Origin: CAYZXK01 sp964482395
Lineage (GTDB): Bacteria; Planctomycetota; Phycisphaerae; UBA1845; Fen-1342
Reading direction: 5' to 3'
Assembly: GCA_964482395.1 (NCBI GenBank)
Contig: CAYZXK010000061.1
Span: 1 to 18,282, forward strand
Length of the DNA: 18,282 bases
Under the pieces are notes generated by a model. The model made no database searches and was not told the origin of the DNA. It saw only the letters and a program-made list of their open reading frames with translations. Each line of letters starts with the position of its first letter. The stretch's first letter is position 1. Shown here one piece after another: positions 7,470 through 14,668 of the stretch. The translations under genes and the position numbers were made by a program.

Positions 7470-7706
7470 TTAGTCGAAATGGGTTCGATGCGGGTTCTTA
7501 AAGGCGACTGCCAGGCAGGCCACCACTATCAGGCCGCCGGCGAGCCACTGAATGTACGGCTCCTGACGGGGCAGATACACGATTCCCGGCTCCTCAAAGG
7601 GTTTTTCGTCCTCGGCTCGGGCTTCGACCGGCACTGCCAAGAGCGCTAGTCCCGCCAGCATGCCCATCGCCAGTCGCAGCAACCTACGCGGTCGACCTTG
7701 CTTCAT
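7470..7706 (-). CDS. Small exported or membrane protein, first gene of the minus operon
   Basis: A 78-residue protein. The start at 7706 was chosen over the further-upstream start at 7808 because it begins a clean signal peptide: basic MKQGRPRRLLRL, a hydrophobic core, then VEARAED with an AxA-like cleavage site near residue 31. A second hydrophobic segment at about 51-69 (YIQWLAGGLIVVACLAVAF) precedes a short tail NPHRTHFD, so the mature protein is probably a single-pass inner-membrane peptide. It is followed at 13 bp by the 93-residue gene. I do not recognise a family. A candidate promoter lies about 33 bp upstream. Confidence 0.65.
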   Translation of the reverse strand: MKQGRPRRLLRLAMGMLAGLALLAVPVEARAEDEKPFEEPGIVYLPRQEPYIQWLAGGLIVVACLAVAFKNPHRTHFD

Positions 7707-7738
7707 GGTTGGACCTTTCCGGCACCCCCGATCGTCGC

Positions 7739-7767
7739 ATCGTAGCGTGCGACCGGTTGTCAGGCAA
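7739..7767 (-). promoter_or_regulatory. Candidate promoter of the small membrane-protein operon
   Basis: Minus-strand TTGCCT (7762-7767), 17-bp spacer and TACGAT (7739-7744). The -10 ends 33 bp before the ATG at 7706, giving a short leader of about 25 nt. Each box matches 4 of 6 positions. Confidence 0.4.
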
Positions 7768-7928
7768 GGCATTGGGGTGGCGGCGTTTAGCAATTGGCGG
7801 CAGGACACGCCGGGCAGCGGGGCAAGGGCCCTTTGCCCGCCGCAAGTGCGTCCGACGCCAGGTCAGGCCCATTTGTCGGCCGGGTGTTGGAGTTAGAGAG
7901 CGCGTATAGGGCTGCGGGCGCTGGCAAC

Positions 7929-7957
7929 TTGAGAAAGCGGTCGGTCGCGGCTATGTT
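7929..7957 (+). promoter_or_regulatory. Candidate promoter of the COG2403 GTPase gene
   Basis: TTGAGA (7929-7934, 5 of 6) and TATGTT (7952-7957, 4 of 6) are separated by exactly 17 bp. The start codon at 8143 is about 185 bp away, so a transcript from here would have a long leader that could contain the small ORF at 7989. Confidence 0.4.
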
Positions 7958-7988
7958 CTAGGGCCGTCAGGGAAGGCTCTATCAAGCG

Positions 7989-8150
7989 GTGGATGCCGCC
8001 CAGCGGCGAGCGTTGAACAAGGTCCTGTATCAAGTCCGGGCCGAGCGGCGACCGACGCTTGCGGCCCAGGTCGAAGGGTGTGCTCGTCGCCGCGTCGAGT
8101 CGCTGGGCGGGAGGTTTGCAAGTTTGAGGTTGGACCGGTCTTATGACTAA
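7989..8150 (+). CDS. Possible 53-residue leader ORF overlapping the GTPase start
   Basis: Begins with GTG and reads VDAAQRRALNKVLYQVRAER, then an Arg-rich C-terminus ending in LRLDRSYD. Its stop (8148-8150) lies just inside the next gene, overlapping it by 8 bp. GGAAGG at 7971-7976 is a rather distant SD (12 nt). The case rests on the arrangement: a promoter upstream, a poorly placed SD for the GTPase, and the overlap that would allow coupling. It may equally be chance open frame in GC-rich DNA. Confidence 0.22.
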   Translation: MDAAQRRALNKVLYQVRAERRPTLAAQVEGCARRRVESLGGRFASLRLDRSYD

Positions 8151-9462
8151 CAGAGTGCGAAAAGTCATCATCATGGGCGCCGCAGGACGCGACTTCCACG
8201 ATTTCAACACTTATTGGCGCGATAACCCGAATGTCGAGGTGGTCGCGTTCACGGCTACGCAGATCCCGGACATCGAAGGTCGCATCTACCCCCCTGCCCT
8301 GGCAGGTCCCCGGTACCCCCAAGGTATTCCGATCCAGGCTGAGGAGAAACTCCCCGAGCTTATCCGCCAGCACGATGTAGACCTGGTGGCAATCGCCTAC
8401 TCCGACCTGCCACATGAGGAGGTGATGCACAAGGCGGCCCTGGCGAACGCGGCCGGAGCCGATTTCATCATGCTCGGTCATCGGCAGACCATGCTCAAGA
8501 GCAGTAAGCCGGTCATTGCCGTCTGCGCCGTCCGGACTGGGTGCGGCAAGAGCCAGACCTCGCGGGCGGTGGTCAACATCCTCAAGCAGGCCGGCAAGAA
8601 GGTGGCCGCAGTCCGCCACCCAATGCCGTATGGCGACCTGACCCGACAGGTCTGCCAGCGTTTCGCGACCCTGGATGACCTAGACCAACACGATTGCACA
8701 ATCGAAGAGCGCGAGGAATACGAGCCGCACATCGTGGCCGGGAACTTGGTGTTCGCCGGCGTCGATTACCAGCGAATCCTGCGAGCGGCCGAGGCCGAAG
8801 CGGACGTCATTCTCTGGGACGGCGGCAACAACGACATGCCGTTTTTCAAGCCGGACCTGTTCATCACGGTGGTGGACCCGCACCGGCCCGGCCACGAGCG
8901 CCGGTACTATCCCGGCGAGACCAATCTGCGAATGGCCAACGTGATCGTGGTCAACAAGCTGAACACCGCGCGCAAGAAAGACGTGGAGACGGTGCTGGAG
9001 AACATTCGGCAGGTCAATCCGGCGGCGAAGGTGATCATGGCCAATTCGCCGGTGCAGGTGGCCGAGCCCAAGCAGATCAAGGGCAAGAAAGTCCTGGTAG
9101 TCGAGGATGGGCCGACGCTTACGCACGGCGAGATGAAATATGGGGCCGGGCACATCGCGGCCCGGAAGTTCGGAGCCAAGCTGATTGTCGACCCGCGCCC
9201 CTTCGCGGTGGGTTCGATCAAGAAGACCTTCGCCAAGTACACGCACCTGACTGACGTCTTGCCGGCCATGGGCTATGGACGCAAGCAGATCAAGGAGCTG
9301 GAGCAGACCATTAATGCCGTCCCGTGCGACCTGGTTCTGATCGGGACGCCCATCGACCTGGGCCGGATGCTCAAGATCAACAAGCCTTATCTGCGAGTGA
9401 CTTACGAGCTGGAAGAGCGTGAACCGGGGCAGCTAGCCGCCGCCGTCAGAAAGGTCCTGTGA
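8143..9462 (+). CDS. COG2403-type P-loop GTPase, related to cyclic 2,3-diphosphoglycerate synthetase
   Basis: A 439-residue cytosolic protein. The N-terminal half (1-120) is Rossmann-like with MGAAGRDFHDFN at 11-22. It is followed by a P-loop RTGCGKSQTS (131-140), a Walker B-like WDGGNND (225-231) and NKLN (271-274) in the place of a guanine-specificity NKxD. GHERRYYPGE (250-259) and GHIAARKFGAKLIVDPRPF (336-354) match the family as I know it. The archaeal homologue (Methanothermus cpgS) makes cyclic 2,3-diphosphoglycerate from 2,3-DPG and ATP; in bacteria the role is unproven. The ATG follows a weak GAGGT 12 nt upstream. It is transcribed divergently from the small-protein operon. Confidence 0.85.
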   Translation: MTNRVRKVIIMGAAGRDFHDFNTYWRDNPNVEVVAFTATQIPDIEGRIYPPALAGPRYPQGIPIQAEEKLPELIRQHDVDLVAIAYSDLPHEEVMHKAALANAAGADFIMLGHRQTMLKSSKPVIAVCAVRTGCGKSQTSRAVVNILKQAGKKVAAVRHPMPYGDLTRQVCQRFATLDDLDQHDCTIEEREEYEPHIVAGNLVFAGVDYQRILRAAEAEADVILWDGGNNDMPFFKPDLFITVVDPHRPGHERRYYPGETNLRMANVIVVNKLNTARKKDVETVLENIRQVNPAAKVIMANSPVQVAEPKQIKGKKVLVVEDGPTLTHGEMKYGAGHIAARKFGAKLIVDPRPFAVGSIKKTFAKYTHLTDVLPAMGYGRKQIKELEQTINAVPCDLVLIGTPIDLGRMLKINKPYLRVTYELEEREPGQLAAAVRKVL

Positions 9463-9490
9463 GCCACGGTCGCAGCCCGGCCAACTCCGA

Positions 9491-9508
9491 CAGCGGCTTA
9501 ACCCGCTG
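9491..9508 (+). terminator. Weak hairpin after the GTPase gene
   Basis: CAGCGG (9491-9496) and CCGCTG (9503-9508) can form a 6-bp GC-rich stem with a 6-nt loop, 28 nt after the stop codon. No T-run follows, so intrinsic termination is doubtful. A similar 6-bp hairpin without T-run is at 9617-9634 (TTGCCT/AGGCAA). Confidence 0.2.
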
Positions 9509-9645
9509 CCGGGAGCCCTCAGGTGCCGGGGCCCAGCCTGGATGTTTCACCGGTTTGGGCCCGGGCGGACATAACGCTGCCCTGCGGGCCTTGCAAACCG
9601 GGCGTTTATTGGGACTTTGCCTGCCGCAAGGCAAGGAACCCGTTG

Positions 9646-9858
9646 CTGACGGAGCGTAACGACCAACGGCCGCTATTTCCCAGTCTCGCAGGCCAACAAG
9701 CTCAGGGCGATTTTGCTGGGGGCGGGCTGACCTCGAACGCTGGCGCCTTGCTGCTACGGGAGGTGAACCAAGGCTGCGGCCTGCTGGACGAGAGGCCAGA
9801 ACCATCCCTGTGCGACGGCAACCTTTCGAAGGCCGAACATCGTGTTCGGGCTTCATAA
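9646..9858 (+). pseudogene. IS1380-family transposase, N-terminal remnant
   Basis: The frame reads TERNDQRPLFPSLAGQQAQG, then a segment containing DFAGGGLTSNAGALLLREVN and GLLDERPE. This matches the N-terminal block of IS1380-family DDE transposases (FDGG.lSSdgGalLLreverr.GL). Only about 70 of the family's roughly 430-450 residues remain, with no catalytic DDE region, and the frame ends at a stop at 9858. The codon where a start is expected is CTG (9646-9648, before ACGGAGCGT), so the ATG may have mutated. Identification is from memory of the family consensus. Confidence 0.65.
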
Positions 9859-10061
9859 GCATCGCGAACCCGAGGCCCGCGTTCTTAACGACTCGGCGCC
9901 GGACTCATCGGACGTGCGTTACCAGCCTTCGGACCCGCCTTCTCCCGTCCGACAGGCTTTCTCCCGCTAGCCCGGACGCTCTACGGGCGATTGCCCGGAA
10001 AGATCACAGGCGATCACCCGCAAGGGCGACAGGCAAATATCCGCATACACCCGGTTTCAGT

Positions 10062-10090
10062 TTGATACTCCACTCGGGTGCTCTTATATT
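10062..10090 (+). promoter_or_regulatory. Strong sigma70-like promoter of the secreted Cys-rich cluster
   Basis: TTGATA (10062-10067) and TATATT (10085-10090) are separated by exactly 17 bp; both boxes match 5 of 6 consensus bases. The -10 sits in a short AT-rich stretch and ends 36 bp before the chosen ATG at 10127. It is the best promoter match in the window and could drive the four same-strand genes down to 17410. Confidence 0.7.
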
Positions 10091-10114
10091 TAAATGACAT
10101 GTAACCGGGTTGAA

Positions 10115-10120
10115 GAGGGA
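10115..10120 (+). promoter_or_regulatory. Ribosome binding site deciding the start of the Cys-rich repeat gene
   Basis: GAGGGA lies 6 nt before the ATG at 10127. The in-frame ATG at 10094 would fall only 4 bp after the -10 box, ahead of any plausible transcription start, so 10127 is preferred. Confidence 0.6.
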
Positions 10121-10126
10121 ACGATC

Positions 10127-13100
10127 ATGAGCGCCAGGGGAGGCTGGTCGGTTGGGGGTGGCGGTTGGCTGTTGGCTGCATGTCTGGCCGTTGAGGGCGC
10201 GATCTCGCAGGCGGCGATTGCTCATCAAGCCCGAACGCCAGCGAGGGGCATAGTGCCTGGAGCTGACGTTAAGCGGGCGCCGTCGGTGCTCCAGGCCCAA
10301 GCGGCCGACCCGTCGGCCCTGTGGACCCTGCGATATGCGGTGCTCGACGACCCGGCCACCGGCGGCCGCCTGCTTCTGGCCCACACTACCGGCGGCCGGC
10401 TCTTGGACCACCGCTACGCCGTGTTCGTGATGCTTCGGGAGGCCGACGGGCGTATAGGGCTGTGGGCGGACGGAGAACAAGCCGAGGGTGGCGGGCTGGC
10501 TGAGGATGTGGAGCCTTTGGAGGAACTGGCGGCGTACGAGTTCCCCGAGTTTGCCGAGCTGATGGACCAATGGCTGGCCGAGCGGGGTTATCCGTTGCCG
10601 GGCGGCACATGGGAATTGGTGGTCCGGGCTGACGGGGTACAGATGCTGGGGCAGTGGATGGAGCAAAGCCGCTCCCTCGCGGGGGTGGCTGTATGGGGGC
10701 CGGTCTGGGAGTTGCTGCGGCAGCCGGCCTGTGGGCTGTTCGGCGGCTGCGACGAGCTGGCGGTGGAAGCGGGCGAGCAAGACCAGGCGACGGAGCCGCT
10801 TCGTAAGGTGGGCATCTGGATCCTTTGCCCCGGCTTGAGTTGCCCCTGCATTAACCACAGCGATTGCCCATCGGGGATGTACTGCGAGAACGGGCGTTGC
10901 AAGCTATGCAACGAGGCCTGCTGCCCGCCGTGCGATGGAGGGGCCCCCTGCCTCAACGGGGAATGCCAGCCGTGCGTGGAGGGTGACCCCTGCTGCGGCA
11001 GTTCCGACCCCTGCTGCCGCGATCCGGTGTGTTGCGGGGACCCGTGTTGCGTGGACCCATGCTCCTGCGCGAACTGCGACGATGGCAACCCGTGCACGAC
11101 CGACTCTTGCAGCGGCGGGAGTTGCTCGCACGTTCAGACCGACCCCTGCTGCGGCGTGGATTGCGATGACAGCAACCCGTGTACGATAGAGTATTGCCGG
11201 GATGGCCGCTGCGTTACGGAGCCGCTGTGTCAGCCGGATGACAACCCGTGCACGGACGACTACTGTCAGGACGGGGAGTGTTACTACCTGCCCATCGCGT
11301 GCGATGACGGAAACCCGTGCACCAGCGACGGTTGCGACAATGGGGCTTGTGTCCACGAGTGGTTTTGTTCGGAACCGGAAGACCCCTGCCTGGAACGTAG
11401 GTGTGTGGACGGGGCCTGCCAGGTCGCCCCCAAGAACTGTGACGACGGGAACGATTGCACGACGGACTGGTGCGATGGCGGGGTGTGCCTGCACGAGTGG
11501 AACTGCCCGGAACCGGAGGCCCCCTGCCTGGAGCGCAAGTGCGTAAACCAGAACTGCCAGGCCGCCCCGAGGAACTGCGAGAACGGGAACGACTGCACGA
11601 CGGACTCGTGTGAGGTCGGCGTCTGCCTCCACGAGTGGAACTGTGTGCCGCCGGCGGACCCTTGCCAGGAGCGGCGGTGCGTGAACGATACGTGCCAGTA
11701 CGCGCCGAAGGACTGCTCCGACGCTGATCCATGCACCGACGACTTCTGTGTCGACGGGGAGTGCCTGCATGTCAACCGCTGCGATGACGGCAACGGTTGC
11801 ACGGAGGACCTGTGCCGGAATGCCGATTGCGCCTACCGGTGGACGTGCGACGACGACGATCCCTGCACAGACGACGAGTGCGTCGATGGCACTTGCGTGC
11901 ACACACCGAAGGACTGCGACGACCACAACCCCTGCACGACGGAGCATTGCCAGGAGGGGAACTGCATCTACGAGACGGTGTGCCCTCCAGATGGCGACCC
12001 CTGCACCGATGACTACTGCCAGGCCGGGCAGTGCTTCTACACTCCCATGAACTGCGACGACGGAAGCCCTTGTACCGCAGACAGTTGCGACAATGGCAAC
12101 TGCGTCCACGAGTGGAATTGTCCCCCGCCGCCGGACCCGTGCCTGGAGCGCGTATGCGTGGACGGGCAGTGCCAGACACAGGCGAAGAACTGCGATGACG
12201 GTAGTCCGTGCACCGATGACTCCTGCCAGGACGGCGACTGCGTCCACGGGAACCCGTGTGATGACGGCAACGGTTGCACGGAGGACCTCTGCCGCAACGG
12301 CGATTGCGCGTGGCGCTGGTCCTGCGACGACAGTGACCCGTGTACGATCGACTCCTGCGTGGAGGGCAACTGCCAGAACGCGCCGAAGAACTGTGACGAT
12401 GGCGACCCGTGCACGGACGACGCATGCGTGGCCGGCGACTGCCAGAACACACCGAAGAACTGTGACGATGGCGACTGGTGCACCGAAGACGAATGTGTTG
12501 CCGGCGATTGCCAGCATACGCCCAAGGACTGCGGCGATGGCGATGCGTGCACGACCGATGGGTGCGATCCCGGCACCGGCGCCTGCGTGCACACGCCCAA
12601 GGTGTGCGGGGATGACGGCAACCCCTGCACGGACGACCGCTGCGACCCGGCGACCGGGGAGTGCATCCACCCGCCGAAGCCGAATGGTACGCCCTGCGCG
12701 GATGATGACAACGTGTGCACAAACGACGTCTGCCAAGACGGGACATGCGTCCACCCCGCCAAGCCGGACGGCACGCCCTGCCCGAACGACGGTGAGGTGT
12801 GCACGGACGACCGCTGCACTAATGGCCACTGTACGCATCCCGACAAGTGCAACGACACCACCAATCCCACCGAATGGCTTGATTTCCCTCTCACTATTGA
12901 TGGGTGCCCTCTTTCCTGTACACCGCAGACCAGCGACCCGGCCACGGACTATTGTGGCAACACGATTGCAGAATCATGCCAGCCAACTCCCTTGTACGGA
13001 GGTGCCTGTGCCTTTGAGTACTGGCTGAACGGCATGCGGGTCGGCCTGTGTGTGTACACATGCGGGATTAATGACTTGCAGGTGAGATTCAACGGAATCG

Positions 13101-13309
13101 ACTTGTGTCGCGTCCTGTCAGTCCGGCATCGGACCCACGACACTCTTGAACCGTATTGTGATGACGGAGCCCCCGGCAAGCACGACTGGCAGGTCTATGT
13201 ATACGACGCGGTTGGTGGGACTGGGTGGGGCTATTGCCGCCAAGGTTACACCGTAGGCTGGGACCCCGACGAGGGAGCCCCGAGTGCTTGCGAAAACGCA
13301 TGGTGGTAG
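10127..13309 (+). CDS. Large secreted protein with about 25 CTDC-type Cys-rich repeats
   Basis: A 1060-residue predicted extracellular protein. An N-terminal export signal (about 1-32, with WLLAACLAVEGAISQAAIA) precedes an unrecognised domain (about 60-230). A Cys-dense linker follows (234-316, including PCCRDPVCCGDPCCVDPCSC at 294-313). About 25 tandem repeats of the form CDDGNPCTxDxCxxGxC occupy 317-902, and a Cys-containing C-terminal domain 905-1060. The repeats match the Dictyostelium-type CTDC repeat (Pfam PF00526), also found in myxobacterial and planctomycete surface proteins; Cys are probably disulphide-bonded and the acidic DD/DG positions may bind metal. No sorting signal such as MYXO-CTERM or PEP-CTERM is visible. 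It is the first gene after the strong promoter, with the next gene 36 bp downstream. Function unknown; adhesin or matrix protein is a guess. Confidence 0.85.
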   Translation: MSARGGWSVGGGGWLLAACLAVEGAISQAAIAHQARTPARGIVPGADVKRAPSVLQAQAADPSALWTLRYAVLDDPATGGRLLLAHTTGGRLLDHRYAVFVMLREADGRIGLWADGEQAEGGGLAEDVEPLEELAAYEFPEFAELMDQWLAERGYPLPGGTWELVVRADGVQMLGQWMEQSRSLAGVAVWGPVWELLRQPACGLFGGCDELAVEAGEQDQATEPLRKVGIWILCPGLSCPCINHSDCPSGMYCENGRCKLCNEACCPPCDGGAPCLNGECQPCVEGDPCCGSSDPCCRDPVCCGDPCCVDPCSCANCDDGNPCTTDSCSGGSCSHVQTDPCCGVDCDDSNPCTIEYCRDGRCVTEPLCQPDDNPCTDDYCQDGECYYLPIACDDGNPCTSDGCDNGACVHEWFCSEPEDPCLERRCVDGACQVAPKNCDDGNDCTTDWCDGGVCLHEWNCPEPEAPCLERKCVNQNCQAAPRNCENGNDCTTDSCEVGVCLHEWNCVPPADPCQERRCVNDTCQYAPKDCSDADPCTDDFCVDGECLHVNRCDDGNGCTEDLCRNADCAYRWTCDDDDPCTDDECVDGTCVHTPKDCDDHNPCTTEHCQEGNCIYETVCPPDGDPCTDDYCQAGQCFYTPMNCDDGSPCTADSCDNGNCVHEWNCPPPPDPCLERVCVDGQCQTQAKNCDDGSPCTDDSCQDGDCVHGNPCDDGNGCTEDLCRNGDCAWRWSCDDSDPCTIDSCVEGNCQNAPKNCDDGDPCTDDACVAGDCQNTPKNCDDGDWCTEDECVAGDCQHTPKDCGDGDACTTDGCDPGTGACVHTPKVCGDDGNPCTDDRCDPATGECIHPPKPNGTPCADDDNVCTNDVCQDGTCVHPAKPDGTPCPNDGEVCTDDRCTNGHCTHPDKCNDTTNPTEWLDFPLTIDGCPLSCTPQTSDPATDYCGNTIAESCQPTPLYGGACAFEYWLNGMRVGLCVYTCGINDLQVRFNGIDLCRVLSVRHRTHDTLEPYCDDGAPGKHDWQVYVYDAVGGTGWGYCRQGYTVGWDPDEGAPSACENAWW
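11006..11098 (+). repeat. Cys-rich module, copy 1 (shared with 14686-14793)
   Basis: Encodes DPCCRDPVCCGDPCCVDPCS and the first CDDGNPCT. The last 60 bp (11039-11098) match 14734-14793 at 58 of 60 bases. Copy 2 has an extra 15 bp encoding one more GDPCC-type unit. Confidence 0.9.
11162..11488 (+). repeat. Higher-order repeat block, copy 1
   Basis: Five consecutive Cys repeats (residues 346-454) line up without gaps with residues 597-705, encoded at 11915-12241. Shared order: CTxEYC-type, CTDDYCQ, CDNG, HEWxC with PCLER, then CDDGxxCT. This points to block duplication inside the array. Confidence 0.7.
11915..12241 (+). repeat. Higher-order repeat block, copy 2
   Basis: Ungapped counterpart of 11162-11488, 753 bp (251 codons) downstream. 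It is flanked on both sides by copies of a CDDGNGCTEDLCRN repeat (residues 552 and 711), which could have served as recombination sites. Confidence 0.7.
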
Positions 13310-13345
13310 CAGCAGCGGAATCGGCCTAGAGCAGGAGTATAGAGA

Positions 13346-14668
13346 ATGTCGTCCCAAAAAAACTTTGCTTCGGAGATCGTGGCACTGATGGGGGCTGCCG
13401 GAGCCCTGTGGGCCGCGCCGCTTTCCCACGGGCAGACCATGACCCGGGCAAAGTGCGATATTCCCTTTGTCGGGAGTGCCTCGGGTGGTACGCTGGTGAT
13501 CGCTAACGACCTAAACCGCAACTGCAAGTTTGTCGCCCTGGAAACGGCCCCCGGGGAACCGGCGCGGAGCGTAGCCGAACGTCTCGCGCAGGCAATCAGT
13601 GAGCAGAATCCGTTTGTGTGGTTGGGCTGCGTCGCCGGTCGTATCTCGCCGCTGCCCTCTGGTTCTTCGGCGATCACGGTATCGGCGTCCGAAGGGATCC
13701 TGGTGGGGCTGATCGGATCCTGCGCAAACTACATGACAGCGGGAACCGAGGTGGGGTTGGGAATCCCCGCGGCCCCGTCTTCCCTGACGTGCAATTACGA
13801 TCCGGCGTCCAAGACACTTCGGCTGCGATGGAGGAATCCGCCTTCATCGGCTTACGAGTCCATCCGGCTGGTAAGTAACTACCACAACTATGATTGGCGC
13901 GCCGAAGACCTGCTGCCAGGGACACAGGACACCTATGTGTTTGACATGAGCACTCCTTTTAGGTCGACGTACGGGGCGATCAATGACTTCGACGTCTGGG
14001 TGATCGGAGTATCGCACGACATCCCCTCGAGCGCCGCAGCGCTGCACGTGCGCGGCCGGGTTCAGGAGGAGCTGTTCGGCATTCCCTTCGCCCGCGGCGT
14101 GGCTCCCAACTGGACCGCCTGGTCGGTTGGCAAGACCGGTGGCGTGCGCTGCGAAGAGGGTCAAAGAGATGAACTGATGCACAAGTCGGGCGCCGCTCGG
14201 TATAACCCCGTGGCGGCTCCCGATCAGAAGCCGTTCTATCAAATCATGAGGACCACTGGCGAGCACGGCGGGATAGGCGGGATCTGGCGGGAGTACTTGG
14301 GGTTGACTCCGGGCCATGTCTATCGGCTGACCGTGCGGGTGAACACGCTGGACCTTGGACCCGACAGCGGACGGTGGTCATACTCGCTGCATGCGGTGGC
14401 ATATCACTCGAGCAGCCCCGCGATCACGCCCGAGCAGATGGCCGGGCTGTTGCCGCTGCCTGATGGCAGCCGGGGCGACCCGGCCGGGTTGATCGCCGGG
14501 GATGACGCTCGCCGGACCACCGCCGGGCGGTATGAAGAGTGTACGGGCGAGCTGGTGCTCCCTGACGGGCGGGATTCGATCACGGTCTGGCTGAGGCTTA
14601 GCGCCGACCGACCCGACATCAAGGTTGCCATGGACTACGCCCGGCTGGAGGATCTGGGCCGGCCGTGA
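13346..14668 (+). CDS. Secreted beta-rich protein with FN3-like and CBM-like domains
   Basis: A 440-residue protein. A signal peptide (about 1-30, IVALMGAAGALWAAPLSHGQ) is followed by an N-terminal region (31-135) with four Cys. A fibronectin III-like segment follows (about 142-235: APSSLTCNYDPASKTLRLRW, then NPPSSAYESIRLV). The C-terminal part (about 240-440) looks like a carbohydrate-binding beta-sandwich (WSVGKTGG, FYQIMRTTGEHGG, YRLTVRVNT, DSITVWLRLS). Domain calls are inferred from pattern and not from a search. AGGAG (13333-13337) precedes the ATG by 8 nt. Its stop overlaps the next gene's GTG start (GTGA, 14665-14668), so the two may be coupled or may be one gene split by a frameshift. 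Confidence 0.75.
   Translation: MSSQKNFASEIVALMGAAGALWAAPLSHGQTMTRAKCDIPFVGSASGGTLVIANDLNRNCKFVALETAPGEPARSVAERLAQAISEQNPFVWLGCVAGRISPLPSGSSAITVSASEGILVGLIGSCANYMTAGTEVGLGIPAAPSSLTCNYDPASKTLRLRWRNPPSSAYESIRLVSNYHNYDWRAEDLLPGTQDTYVFDMSTPFRSTYGAINDFDVWVIGVSHDIPSSAAALHVRGRVQEELFGIPFARGVAPNWTAWSVGKTGGVRCEEGQRDELMHKSGAARYNPVAAPDQKPFYQIMRTTGEHGGIGGIWREYLGLTPGHVYRLTVRVNTLDLGPDSGRWSYSLHAVAYHSSSPAITPEQMAGLLPLPDGSRGDPAGLIAGDDARRTTAGRYEECTGELVLPDGRDSITVWLRLSADRPDIKVAMDYARLEDLGRP

Larger units (their letters stand above)
7707..8142. other. Divergent intergenic region
   Basis: A 436-bp gap between the minus-strand small-protein operon and the plus-strand GTPase. It holds outward-facing promoter candidates for each side (7739-7767 minus, 7929-7957 plus) and a possible small ORF at 7989-8150. 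Nothing resembling a known riboswitch or tRNA was seen. Confidence 0.5.
9463..10126. other. Intergenic segment with a transposase remnant and a promoter
   Basis: The 664 bp between the GTPase and the Cys-rich gene hold two weak hairpins, the IS1380-like remnant (9646-9858), about 200 bp with no recognisable coding signal (9859-10061), and then the strong promoter at 10062-10090. No intact inverted repeats or target-site duplication of an insertion sequence were found by eye. Confidence 0.5.
11075..12832 (+). repeat. Array of about 25 tandem Cys-rich repeats
   Basis: In-frame repeats of 17-20 residues with a C-x6-C-T-x3-C-x4-C core (17-residue form), separated by 3-8 residue linkers. Two classes are mixed: the CDDGxPCTxD class and a variant with PCLERxCVxGxC (residues 420-431, 466-477, 671-682, with PCQER at 512-523) that follows an HEWxC segment. 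The array lacks stops in other frames, which creates long false ORFs on both strands. Confidence 0.9.

Noticed and set aside
7951..8619. 222-codon minus-strand frame opposite the GTPase start
   Set aside because: Shadow of the GTPase coding frame; no ribosome site or motif.
10094..10126. Upstream in-frame ATG of the large Cys-rich gene
   Set aside because: Lies 4 bp after the -10 box, before any likely transcription start, and lacks an SD; the ATG at 10127 has GAGGGA at the correct spacing.
10904..12838. Antisense open frame of 644 codons across the Cys repeat array
   Set aside because: It mirrors the codon periodicity of the repeats (low-complexity Val/Ala/Arg), has no ribosome site, and exists only because the repeat DNA lacks stops on this strand.
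12093..13028. 311-codon plus-strand frame inside the Cys repeat gene
   Set aside because: Thr/Ala/Arg-rich shadow of the repeat codons with no Cys pattern; similar shadows occur at 11202-11546 and 11772-12746.
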